From Ustilaginoidea virens (lineage: Eukaryota > Ascomycota > Sordariomycetes > Hypocreales > Clavicipitaceae): a DNA stretch of 64,000 bases. The notes beneath the pieces are model-generated. The model saw nothing but the letters and a program-made list of their open reading frames with translations, ran no database searches and was not told the DNA's origin. Positions 11,733 through 21,564 of this stretch are shown piece after piece (position 1 is the stretch's first letter; the number at the start of each line of letters is the position of its first letter). The position numbers and the translations under genes were made by a program. The DNA lies in NCBI RefSeq assembly GCF_000687475.1, contig NC_057318.1, positions 806,001 through 870,000 on the forward strand. The letters run 5' to 3'.

Positions 11733-11804
11733 GCCCGAAGGGGGTCTCGAACCCCCAACCTTGGGATTAAAAGTCCCACGCTCTAGCCATTGAGCTACCC
11801 GGGC
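11733..11804 (-). tRNA. tRNA-Lys (UUU)
   Basis: A 72-nt cloverleaf on the minus strand. The acceptor GCCCGGG pairs with TTCGGGC (two G-U pairs). The D arm starts TAGCTCAATGG. The anticodon stem is GTGGG/TCCCA-like with loop CTTTTAA, giving anticodon TTT. The T arm is GGGGGTTCGAGACCCCC. No intron. It sits 10 nt from a tRNA-Gly on the same strand. Confidence 0.93.
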
Positions 11805-11814
11805 CGTCGGCACT

Positions 11815-11895
11815 GCGTGATCTGGGAATCGAACCCAGGGCTCCCCGACGCTGCCCGGATGGCAACGGAGAATTTTACCACTAAACCAATCACGC
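11815..11895 (-). tRNA. tRNA-Gly (GCC) with a tiny intron
   Basis: An 81-nt gene on the minus strand. The acceptor GCGTGAT pairs with ATCACGC. The T arm is CTGGGTTCGATTCCCAG. The anticodon arm reads CTCCG-TTGCCA, then about 10-11 extra nucleotides before the 3' half of the stem, then CGGGG. The extra bases sit just 3' of the anticodon, the canonical position of nuclear tRNA introns. The anticodon GCC is clear; the exact intron borders are not. Confidence 0.88.
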
Positions 11896-12881
11896 TGGGC
11901 AATCTTATCTGATGACAGAGCTGGCGCACTGCTGGACCTATAGATTACGCAAACACTACCTCTCGAACCCCCAAGACCAGACCAGCCCTTTGTGCGGCGG
12001 CCCCATGGCCCTCCCTCCCCCTTTCAGATGCGCGAGTGGCCAACTTCTGCAGCATCGTGCACCCCGGTGCTGTTCAAATGATCTGTGCAGATTCGCCACT
12101 TGCGGCCGTGGTCTCGGGCAAAGATTCGCGAGCCTCTTTCAGCGTCGCCTGCCGCCATGGCGCTCGCTTTGGACGGGCTTGTGCACAAAGCTGGCGGGCA
12201 AGTCGGGCGTTTTCCGATCAAAGGCTGCAGATTGGCCTTGGTTATCCTTTCACCTGCGCTGCGCTGCGTGAATCCGCCAGGAGCTACATACCACATGTTC
12301 ACATTGCCGATTGTCGATTGCAGCGTCCATATTCACTTGGCCTCGCCGGCCGATCTGGAAATCTGCGAGCACACTCTTGGAACCACCCGGATGGGTCGGG
12401 AGCCCCTTTGTCAGGGCAAACTCTCTTGTTCTTTCTGCTCTCTCTCCCTTTTCTAGTTCATGTTGATTTCTCTTTTCTCTTGCCGACTTGAACTCTACGC
12501 GAGATGGTTTCTTTCACGTGGCCCTTACACCCTGCAAAGGCCAAGATGCCGCCCTCCCAAACTCATGATTCACTTCCCACCAAGAAAATGGCCACGGCGG
12601 AAGAGGAAGACGTCTAGAAAATAAAAAAGAAGAAAAAGGCCAGCTCGCACTCGCTGCCTTTGTGCCTCTGGAAAGCCGCAATGGTCCTTTCCGGTGATGC
12701 ATCTCGGGGGAAAAAAAACCTACTGTGAAGAAGAGGCCTTTCCTGTCGCTGCGAACCACTATATGAACAACAGGCCGCAGGTGGTTTGTGTAACTCGAGA
12801 GACACTTGTTCTATTTAAACCAAGAAGGCGCATATCGACTGCTCAACTGCGTGGCCCGTATATCGCGGACAACCTGGGCCA
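11896..12881. other. Spacer upstream of the unknown 509-aa gene
   Basis: No recognisable gene. It contains the promoter and leader of the gene starting at 12882, including C/T-rich stretches at 12425-12500. Overlapping open frames of up to about 150 codons at 11912-12491 look like chance. Confidence 0.5.
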
Positions 12882-14581
12882 ATGACGGCTTGTACACAAG
12901 GTCCTCCACGGCAACTAGCCCGGGGCACTACACAAGCCGTCGATTCTGCACAGCATATCGCTCGCTGGATTGATGAGTTTATACACGACTATCCGGCGGA
13001 CTCTCCTTTTCCCCCGTTTCATCAGGTCGACCTGCAAGAGGCGCTGCCAGCCATATGGGAGCTCCTCAATGCTGAGCATGTACAGTCGAGAGGCGGAGCT
13101 GCGGGATCCTTATCATGGCGTCAGGGCTTCTCCGAGGAAGAGTATGCACTCCAAAGACTTGAAAAGATGTTCATGCGCGCTTGTCCAAGCCCTCCTGCCG
13201 CCGGAAAGGATCAGTCGACGACGCGATCTGCTGGCACAACAAGCGATCTTGACCAGCACTGGGCTTTGGAGGGGTATCATGTAAAGAAGAAGCAGATAAT
13301 CGGAAGCTTGTTCCGCATACTGGAAAGGATGGGCGTCGAGACCGTCGAGCAAGTGCGGGAGACGCTGGTTGCTCAAGGCCTCCTGTACCCAATCAGCAGC
13401 TGGACGAGTCCCCTCCCGGAATGGGTGTACGAAGGTAAGTATGTGCCGTGCAAACGACGAGCAGTTGCCTTTTCACGGCTGCTTCACTGCCTCTTTTCTC
13501 TCCCTCGTGTTTGCTGCTTTCACGAACCGGAAAGCAGCCTGAAGGGAAGGCGAGGGGAAAAAAAAAAAAAAAAAAGAGAAACTGACTGACATGACTCTCC
13601 ACAGATCCTTTTGACAGCGCCAATCCGCTGGCGGCATGGGGACCGCCTGATGAACCTGGTTTTTACCGGTATGACGAGCATGGGCGGCTTGGGGAAGGAC
13701 CTTTTACCACTCGACAGATACGCTTCTACCTGAACCACAAGCGGTGCAAGCTCTGGGTCCAGAACGCGCCCACGCAGTGCAGGCAAGACGGGCTCTTGGA
13801 CGACCTCGACACGCGCTGCAGGTGGTTCCACTGCCCCAGCTCGCGCAACCTGATTGCCACGGGCTGGCTGCGCGTGGCCTTTGACGAGTTTCCCGAAGAC
13901 ACGACGACCACGGCAAGGAGCCCCTTCAAGGTAGCCATGGTCATGCACCTCTTTTGCTTTGAGCAATGCTTCGACCCGGTCGAGTTCCAGCTCAGAAAGG
14001 TGCCAGGGGCGGACGCCAAGCCCATGCTCGAGCCCGAACTTAGGAAGTTCGCAGGCAACTGGCAGGCGGGGACCGGAGTCGAGTGCAAATACAGGTCCCT
14101 GTCGCTGGAGAGATTCGCCCACGACGCCGTCGTGGCAAAGGTATACGAGCCGTGGATGAGGAGCAAGGCAGAGGAGCGCGAGAGGGCGGGGCCGGCCAAG
14201 CTACCGCGGCAGCATGAAGATTCGCTGTCTTACGCCATCGTCGCCGCGAAACTGCACCTCGGGCTGGGTCAGGGCCAGGGTACGCGGCAAGCGAAGCGCG
14301 ACGACCTGAACGAGGGCGTCCCCGAGGAGATGCGCCGGACCATCGACTACCATGTGGGCGACCTGAAAAAGTACTCGATTCTAGGACCATTGCGCAGAGC
14401 CCTCAAGAAGAAGCCGGAGCCCAAAGAGCCCAACCCGGACCGCAGAGGGGCCAAGGCTCGGTCAAAGCGCGGTCCGGAGGACAAAGCCACCACGTACCGG
14501 GGCAACCAGGTGGCTGGGCCGGCACCGGACGAGACATGGACGTTTCCGAGCCAGCAGCCGCCGGCAAAAAGACGCAAGTAG
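12882..14581 (+). CDS. Uncharacterised protein, basic C-terminus (509 aa)
   Basis: Two exons, 12882-13434 and 13605-14581, joined in phase 1 (GTAAGT donor, CTGAC branch, ACAG acceptor; E-D-P-F-D across the junction). I do not recognise the family. The N-terminal ~185 residues look helical and mostly acidic/polar. The middle (about 185-330) is rich in Cys, Trp and Phe (CKLWV, CRWFHCP, HLFCFEQCFD) and could be a compact domain, but the Cys spacing fits no zinc motif I know. The C-terminal ~130 residues are lysine/arginine-rich and end in PPAKRRK, resembling nuclear localisation signals. No signal peptide or membrane segment is seen. Intact codon structure over 1.5 kb and a well-formed intron argue that the gene is real. 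Confidence 0.75.
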
Positions 14582-15364
14582 CTCAGGGGTCTGGATCCTG
14601 GGGGTTGCACAGAAGCACGCTCCAGCCTGCTTCAAGATGTACTGGAGGCGGCGCAGTCGGCGGCCGTCAGAGACTCGGAAGGAAACAGGTCCAGAGATCA
14701 GAGCAGTGGGATCAGCTCCCGAAAAGGGATCCATACGGGAGGGCGGAGAGGTCTGCCTTCCGCAACGGGCAAGAGACGGGCTAGTCTTGCAGACGGGGAG
14801 CGTGTTGAAGGCGAGAAACGCCGCCAACTGGTGAGGCGGCCACTGCAACCAAGAGGCAACAAACGTAGAGGCTCAGCCGCCAGACCAGATTGACAGGCCG
14901 ACAAGGGGGCTCAATTTCACGTCGTGCGGGACCGGTTGCATTTGGGTTGTTGGTACGGAGTACGCAGAAGACGGAGCAGTAAACGTACCTTTGAACCTGA
15001 TGTTGCTCAAGACAAATTAAGAAACATTGAAATGCTATCAATTCAACGCCGGAATGGCCCAATGACAGGGCGGCATCCGCAGCGTTATCAGTGACAAGCG
15101 TCTCGTCCCAGTCGGTGCAATGCTGTGTGTCACCGACAAATCAGCCGACATCGGCCCCTCCCGCCTGCGGCTGGCTTCACCCTACATACATACATACTTG
15201 CTTACTTCCTACGCCGCCAATTGCCGAAACGAAGCTTGTTTCGAAGCTCGTCCCTCAACACCTAACCCGCTGCACTATCCGCTGATTTATCCGTCCGTCG
15301 TGGCCTCACCTTCGCCTCTCAATTGAGCCCCTCTGCGACCCGCCGCTCGCATTTTTGGAGCGCC
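14582..15364. other. Spacer between the unknown gene and Fsf1
   Basis: 3' flank of the upstream gene and promoter of the sideroflexin gene. A TACGGAGTA motif lies near 14953. Overlapping short frames have no support. Confidence 0.6.
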
Positions 15365-16672
15365 ATGTCCGCGTCCTTGCCTGGGAGCAGGGAGCTGCCG
15401 GTCTCGCAGTACGATTTGAGCACCTACTCTGGCAGAGTGAGGCATGCGGCCGGCCTGACGGATCCAAGGTACGAGCTGTGCACAGCGTCCCCGAGGCGAA
15501 CTAGCGACGAGGGGTAGAAAAAAAAAAAGAAGAAAAGAAGGAAAGAAAGAAAAGAAAAGAAAAGAAAATGGCATGCTGCTTCTGCGCAAATTGAAGCCCA
15601 TGGCCCGCACCCGAAATGACACTGACGCGCGGTTCAGCACCCTCCTGGCCGGCACAAGCGGCCTCGAGCGAGCCAAGGCCCTGGTGACGGACTACAAGAC
15701 GGGCAAGATGGACAGCATGACGCCCGAGCTATGGCACGCCAAAAAGGTCGTCGACTCGACTCTCCATCCTGGTGCGCCGCGGCCCCCCTCCGCTCTGCTG
15801 CGCAACTCCTGTGCAAGGCCCATGCTAACTGGCAGGAACGCTCGCCAGACACGGGCGAGCCCGTCTTCCTCCCGTTCCGCATGTCCTCCTTCGTGCTGAC
15901 CAACCTCATCGTCACGGCCGGCATGCTCCAGCCGGGCCTGCAAACCCCCGGCATAATAGCCTGGCAGATCGCCAACCAGTCCCTCAACGTGGCCATCAAC
16001 ACCGCCAACGCCAACAAGTCGTCGCCCATGACCGCCGCCACGCTCGCCAAGTCGTACGCCGTCGCCGTCTCCGCCTCGTGCTCCGTCGCCCTCGGCCTCA
16101 ACGCCCTTGTCCCCCGGCTGCGCGTCCGCCCCTCGACGCGCGCCATCCTCGGCCGCCTCGTCCCCTTTGCCGCCGTCGCCACCGCCGGCGCCCTGAACGC
16201 GTACCTCATGCGCCGCGGCGAAATCGCCACGGGCATCGACGTCCGCCCCGTGCTGTCGGACCGGCAGAAGCGCGAGCTGCAGCGGCAGGGCAGGTCGGAG
16301 CGCGACGTGCCCTCCCTCGGCAGGAGCCGCAGGGCCGCCCGGCTGGCCGTGTACGAGACCGCCGCCAGCAGGGTCTTCAACAGCAGCCCCATCATGATCA
16401 TCCCGCCCATGGTGCTGTACCACGTGCAGACCAAGCAGGCCTGGTATAGGAAGCTGATGGAGGGCGAGTTTGTCAAGGCCAGGCCGCGGTTGGCGGCCGG
16501 CGTTCCCATCGGCCTGAACCTGGCCCTGATTGCGGCCACCTCCTTTGCCGTGCTGCCGCTGGCGCTGGCTGTGTTCCCGCAGCAGCAGGAGATTTCGGCG
16601 GATAGCTTGGAGCCCGAGTTCCACGGCAGGGGCGGAAGCGATGGCAAGGTGTGGTTTAATCGGGGGTTATAG
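15365..16672 (+). CDS. FSF1: Sideroflexin / Fsf1 mitochondrial carrier
   Basis: Three exons, 15365-15468, 15638-15771 and 15849-16672, giving 353 aa. The joins rebuild the expected family text: LTDPS-TLLAG across the first junction and STLHP-DTGEPVFLPFRMS across the second. Other sideroflexin hallmarks are NQSLNVAINTANANK, SASCSVALGLNALVPRL and SPIMIIPPMVL. About five hydrophobic segments are present and there is no cleavable leader, as in other sideroflexins, which insert into the mitochondrial inner membrane. Known role: human SFXN1-type proteins import serine for one-carbon metabolism; yeast Fsf1 is less well defined. Intron 1 contains a purine-rich A/G tract at 15519-15568. The gene is convergent with tRNase Z. 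Confidence 0.93.
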
Positions 16673-17082
16673 AGGGGGCACGATGTGCGGGGGTTTTTTT
16701 TTTTCTCTCTTTCCTCTTTGTGATGGATTGGCCAATGTCCCGGGCCGGTTCGGCAAAGTTGGAGCAGATGGGAAGAGCAACGCGCAAGGCAGAGCGAGGC
16801 AGAGCGAGGCAGAGCGAGGCAGAGCGAGGCAGAGCGAGGCAGAGCGAGGCAGGCAAGGCAGAGGCAATGGGAGCGAAAAGCATGACCGCAACGATAGAGA
16901 GAGCGATTCACGCATTGATAGAATAGCCTGTGTATTTCACATGCTGGAAAGGGCAATTCCCTACCAAAAAAACGGTCAGAAACAGTGTCGTTGGCCAGCA
17001 TGATGATGGGGCTGCGCATAAGAAGGAGTCAATCCTCTTTCCCCCCTTTATTTTTTTTTTCATTGTTCGTTTTAGTTTACAA

Positions 17083-17118
<36 letters not shown>

Positions 17119-17281
17119 GCATATATTTTGCACCGCAAGTTCTTCCCGCAGACAACAGAGCATCGCCCAGGGAACCGACAAACAGTTTGTTCTTCCAGAA
17201 TGGCCTGCCGGCTTGGCGGCCAAGCAGGTCGAGTCTTTTGTTGAGCGGCATGACAAGTACAACCTGCTTGCATCCCGTCCC
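16673..17281. other. Convergent 3' spacer with simple repeats
   Basis: Lies between the stop codons of Fsf1 (+) and tRNase Z (-). It holds a 10-bp minisatellite (16785-16853) and an alternating TA tract (17083-17116), plus poly-T runs. No gene is seen. Confidence 0.75.
16785..16853. repeat. 10-bp minisatellite, about 7 copies
   Basis: Head-to-tail copies of aggcagagcg in the 3' region of Fsf1. The core is close to the AGAGC unit of the microsatellite at 56595-56733. Confidence 0.85.
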
Positions 17282-20065
17282 CTACTCCATCGTTTCCATC
17301 AGCCGCTGAACAGCTGGGACGTAGCAAGCCGCCACCTGGAAATCTCCCAGCCTCACCCTCATCATGTCGAATGCCAGCAGCACGTGCTGCTCCTCGCCTT
17401 CAACCATCTCCCTCCTCAAAGAGTCCGCTTTGGAGTACCTCTGGGAAAAGTGCGTCAGCAGCGTCCGCCTGGCTTCCATCTCGCGCGCCACGCCCAGCGC
17501 CTCGGCCATGGTGGAATGCTTCTTGATCTTGGCGTGGTCCTGCTTGTCGTCGCCAAAGGTGCACTCGTGCACCAGCAGGTGCGCGCCCCTGCAGGCCTGC
17601 GCGAAGGCGCTCGAGGGCCTGCAGTCGCCAGAGTAGGCGATGCGCAAGCCCGAGGCCAGCTCGAGCTCCGTGGCAAAGGAGCGCCAGCAATGCGGCACGG
17701 GAACGCGCTTGATGCCCGCAAGACCAAAGTTCTCATCTCCGAGGTCCTTGGCGGCGACGACGTAGATGTCGCGGTCGTCCCGAAGGTTGGTGTCGGCGCA
17801 GTTGGGGAAGCGGAGACGATGGAAGCCAAAGTCTTCGACTTGGGAGATCTCCTCTAGCACGGCGCGGTATCGGCCGATGCAGGAGATGGCCAAGGAGGCG
17901 GAGCTTTGGTCTCGGAGCGATTGCTCGTACCACGCTTTGATGACGGACACGGTGCCCATGTGGTGGTCTGCGTGGAAATGGCTGATGACGATGCACCTGA
18001 GGTTGCGGAGCACCTCGGCCGCCTCTTCGGGATGGAACAGGCGACGGATCTGACCTAGTGATCCTTCGCCGCAGTCCAGCAGATAGTTACCGACCCCGGG
18101 GACTCGGATCAACGTCCCCGACACGTTGCGATGCTTGCTTGGCACAGACGACCCGGTTCCGAGAGGGATGATCTCGGCGTCTCTGTTGGGAATGTCCTTC
18201 TCACTTGCCTCGACTCTGGCTAGAAACTCTGGGTCCTCAGCTTGCGCCTTGGCCGTCTCAGCCAGGGCGATCAAATCCCCATCAACTGATGCAGCTGAGC
18301 CTAGTAGATCCGGAAACGGAGCCACGGCCTGGTCGTGAAAGACCAACCTCGGCATGAGCTGCACTTTCATGCCGGCTCGGCCCAGTTCGACCGGGGAGCC
18401 GGAAGGCGGCCCCGAATATTGGACTCGGTTGTCAAACTTGGGCAGCGGGAATCGTTGGGGATCGATCCGCCGTAGCTTGGCTTGGATTTCCGCGGCTCCA
18501 GTGTGCGTAATCATGTTTGGACAGGTTTCTCGAGAGCAAAAAACGTGCTTCATCTGGGCATGTTCTTCGGTGAAGCGTAATATCCGTTCCCGAGAGGCAA
18601 CATCGGAGTCAAGATCTAAGCCGAGAATCCAATACATGACGGAAATGTTTGCCATCATCTCTGGCGTCCTCCACTCCGGCCTTTCCATGAATGAGTCAAG
18701 AAAGTCCAAGGACGCAATGTCTGCAACAATGATGCCTTTTCCAAGTATGGGGTCCCCAAGCACCATCTCCGGAGTTACAATCCTACCGTTTTTCCCCTCC
18801 ACAGGCTGCCCCTCGATGAGTAGTTTGAAGTCCACGGGCTCCACACCGCATTCCTTGGCGACGGCAACGTTGAACTTGCCCCTTCGATCGCGACACTTGA
18901 CAATGTAGGACATGGATATCTCGCTATAGGCCGTTCTTTCCAAGGGAAAGTGGTTGATGGCCAAGGGACTCACGTTCTTTTCGGCCTCGCCACTATCACC
19001 CGGTTTCGGAAATACCCAGGCTCTCTCGTCGGGATTGGGAAGGTCCTGGCCGTCTGAGATAAAGGGCCCAGTGTATTGCTTCAACATGCCACCCTTGCGC
19101 AAGACAGCTATGTCGGTAGGCTTCAGGTGCCGGACTTTGCGAGGTAACAGCACTGGTCTGCTATTGAAGCTTCCGCTGAACATTATCCGCTCCACTATGT
19201 TCTCGGCAACGGCAGGATCTGAGAGTGTGGACTGCCGCTTCGGTCGGGGAGAATCTGTCGAGTCGTGGTCCACATGGCTGTTTGACATCTCTTCGTGTCG
19301 GCGTTTTGTTGGGCTGCTGGACCGAGCTCTTTTTACTGGGACTTTCCAAACCCGGATAGCATCGTCCTCCCAGTCGGGGTCTGTGTTGGTCGGATCGGCA
19401 CTCCGGGGATCCTGCCTAGACTCGTGTGGTCTTACACTGACAGACTGTCGGAAACTGACGGCTCGGTAAGCAGCGAGCATGTGACAAAGGTTGTCGGCGC
19501 CGTGGACATCGATGCCGGGATGAGACGGGCTTTTCAGGGAATTCTTCCCCTTTTGCTTCCTTTGCATGTTGTCTGAATTTGACTGCTCTTTTGCCGCATC
19601 GACAGCGCCGCCAACACTGAGCAGATAGCCAATCAAGCCTCCCATTTTCTCCCAGCCAACGCTTCCGCTCAAAAACACTTGTTCAGTTCTTCCCAAGGAG
19701 ATCTTGCGGCTGACAAAGGCGCGTTGAGTGCCCTCGACCACTTGTCCAAAGAGATAGGATCGCTTCTCATGGTGGAAGTGAATACACGCTCCTGGGGTAT
19801 CGGCCGACGGAACCGTGGCTAGTTCAACGGTCGATAACATGGTTGTCGCCTCGTGGTATCTTCGAGGGCTCGACGGTCGAATCGAGTTTGGCGGTAGACG
19901 GCAGACTTGAGCCGCATTGACCCTGGTTGCGGTACGGGGTGAACAAGTGAAGGATGGACTATGGAGAGAAGCAATCTGGGCCCAGCTAAGGAGTGTTGAC
20001 GAGATGCGAAAACGGTTGGAGGGAGAAACGGAGATGCGTCGGCACGTCGCACCCCATTGTTCCAT
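17282..20065 (-). CDS. TRZ1: Long-form tRNase Z (ELAC2/Trz1 type)
   Basis: Single exon. The longest reading from ATG 20065 gives 927 aa; an internal ATG at 19840 gives 852 aa and starts directly with the conserved N-terminal half. Function: removes 3' trailers from tRNA precursors in nucleus and mitochondria. The C-terminal catalytic half carries the metallo-beta-lactamase motif HFHADH (H696, H698, D700, H701) and HCWRSF, YSGDCRPS, HECTF and LLTHFSQRYS ligands (H792, D814, H833, H872). The N-terminal half retains the family fold without catalytic residues, with a charged insert around 215-285. The first 75 residues contain ten arginines and, after position 2, no acidic residue until about 72, like a mitochondrial presequence. 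Alternative starts would therefore explain dual targeting. It is divergent from the cAMP phosphodiesterase gene. Confidence 0.93.
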   Translation of the reverse strand: MEQWGATCRRISVSPSNRFRISSTLLSWAQIASLHSPSFTCSPRTATRVNAAQVCRLPPNSIRPSSPRRYHEATTMLSTVELATVPSADTPGACIHFHHEKRSYLFGQVVEGTQRAFVSRKISLGRTEQVFLSGSVGWEKMGGLIGYLLSVGGAVDAAKEQSNSDNMQRKQKGKNSLKSPSHPGIDVHGADNLCHMLAAYRAVSFRQSVSVRPHESRQDPRSADPTNTDPDWEDDAIRVWKVPVKRARSSSPTKRRHEEMSNSHVDHDSTDSPRPKRQSTLSDPAVAENIVERIMFSGSFNSRPVLLPRKVRHLKPTDIAVLRKGGMLKQYTGPFISDGQDLPNPDERAWVFPKPGDSGEAEKNVSPLAINHFPLERTAYSEISMSYIVKCRDRRGKFNVAVAKECGVEPVDFKLLIEGQPVEGKNGRIVTPEMVLGDPILGKGIIVADIASLDFLDSFMERPEWRTPEMMANISVMYWILGLDLDSDVASRERILRFTEEHAQMKHVFCSRETCPNMITHTGAAEIQAKLRRIDPQRFPLPKFDNRVQYSGPPSGSPVELGRAGMKVQLMPRLVFHDQAVAPFPDLLGSAASVDGDLIALAETAKAQAEDPEFLARVEASEKDIPNRDAEIIPLGTGSSVPSKHRNVSGTLIRVPGVGNYLLDCGEGSLGQIRRLFHPEEAAEVLRNLRCIVISHFHADHHMGTVSVIKAWYEQSLRDQSSASLAISCIGRYRAVLEEISQVEDFGFHRLRFPNCADTNLRDDRDIYVVAAKDLGDENFGLAGIKRVPVPHCWRSFATELELASGLRIAYSGDCRPSSAFAQACRGAHLLVHECTFGDDKQDHAKIKKHSTMAEALGVAREMEARRTLLTHFSQRYSKADSLRREMVEGEEQHVLLAFDMMRVRLGDFQVAACYVPAVQRLMETME

Positions 20066-20532
20066 CAGCGAATGTTTAGTGGTGCTGAAGAGGGAGAGGA
20101 ATGAATCACCCGCATCGGCTGGATCCCACGCAAAAAGGCCCCACGGTGAAATTTCTTCTGGAGACTGGAGACTGGGTCAAGCTTCTTGAGGTCAACTGGT
20201 CAGCGGCAGGCGGTCGCTGGTGGTGCGCAAGTCGTCCACTACAAGAAAAATCCGGCTTACCTAACACAGTATCAGGGGGGGGGTTAAGCACGTTGCTCAG
20301 CTGCCCCCAGCCTTCACCGCCGCGGCGCCGCCCGAGGCATCAGCTATTGGCGGCCCTTCCAGAAGGCTGTCTGGTTGGACAGCTTACTGCCCTGCCTGGC
20401 AGCTGGGGGACTTTACTCTACTCCGTAGCGAGAGGAGCAAACAAGTCTGGTTGCGAAAACATAATCCCAAAGTCAAACAAAATCTTGGTCTTCCATCGAG
20501 CGACACGAGGCGCCAGACCAATCAACCCGCAA

Positions 20533-20602
20533 GGGGGCAGCAAGCAGGGGGCAGCAAGCAGGGGGCAGCAAGCAGGGGGCAGCAAGCAGGGGGCAGCAAG
20601 CA
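20533..20602. repeat. 14-bp minisatellite, 5 copies
   Basis: Five nearly perfect head-to-tail copies of gggggcagcaagca. Confidence 0.9.
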
Positions 20603-21430
20603 GGTGGCATGGGCTTCCCTAACAGCACACATAGGCATGCATGCATTGACGGCCGCACCTGATCGCCGAAGCTGGGGCCATGGCGGCCACTGGTTGCCTG
20701 CCGTCTGGTGCCTGGAGTCTGGACGAATAGCCACCAACAAGTGCCAGGCTGCTAGCAGCTGGCACTCGAAGCGACCAGCTTCCAGACCTCATAGCGGATT
20801 CTCGAGCGCCCCGGCTCCCCCAATCACCACGTAGCTTGAGCTTTGGCGTGGGCCCCAGTCTCCTCCCCAAAGCCACAGCGAACCTGCAGCTGCAGGGTCT
20901 TGCGAGTCAATTGGTCTTTGCCTGTTCAACCTTGCTTGAGCAAGTTTGCCTCAGCCCGTCCAGCCAAAGCATCACCTGGCTTTTTCGCCGCCAAAAGCCA
21001 AGCGCCATGCGGATAAATAGAGAGTACAAACCTCACGCCCGCCTCTTCCGGTCGCCGATCCATCATCTCGCTGATCCTCTTATGCATCACCGGCTGGGCT
21101 GAACAAGAGGGCGGGATTGCGGGGCGTCGTCGCCTCCCGAACCTCCTCAACGTCAAATCATCGTCAGATCAGCCACCCATCGTCAGACCGACCGTCGGAA
21201 CGAGCCCCACTACATACATCCACGGCTGGTTCTTAAGGCGCGCTACCGAGTAGCACAAAGTTGGCAACTTGCATCATCCCATCGCGTCACGTGCGCCGTT
21301 TCAACGTGAAACTCCATCGGGAGCCGCGAGCGTGCCGTGCCGCATGGGCCTCGAAGTCTCAGACTTCTGTCGGCGCTTTGCAGCAGAGCGAGCGCATCGT
21401 GCGCAAAACAGCACCCTGACCTTTGCATCG

Positions 21431-21439
21431 CTCTCTCTC

Positions 21440-21482
<43 letters not shown>

Positions 21483-21488
21483 CTCTCT
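21431..21488 (+). promoter_or_regulatory. Pyrimidine (CT) tract upstream of the phosphodiesterase start
   Basis: An almost pure CT dinucleotide array about 77-134 nt before the ATG at 21565. CT-rich tracts near transcription starts are common in filamentous fungi; assigning it as a core promoter or leader element is inference. Confidence 0.45.
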
Positions 21489-21564
21489 TTGGAGTCGCCA
21501 CGTCCTATACGGACGCTGGTGCGGACCGGTACCGGCTGGTCGCCGGCAGCCAGACGCAACCGCG

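Larger units (their letters stand above)
20066..21564. other. Divergent promoter region, tRNase Z and cAMP phosphodiesterase
   Basis: No gene is supported. It contains a run of G around 20277-20284, a 14-bp minisatellite at 20533-20602, one TACTCCGTA motif at 20419 and a long CT tract at 21431-21488 shortly before the phosphodiesterase start. Confidence 0.65.

Noticed and set aside
15634..17019. Minus-strand frame of 461 codons over Fsf1
   Set aside because: Antisense shadow of the GC-rich sideroflexin exons; it runs through simple repeats (Leu-Ala-Ser arrays from the 10-bp minisatellite) and has no family resemblance.
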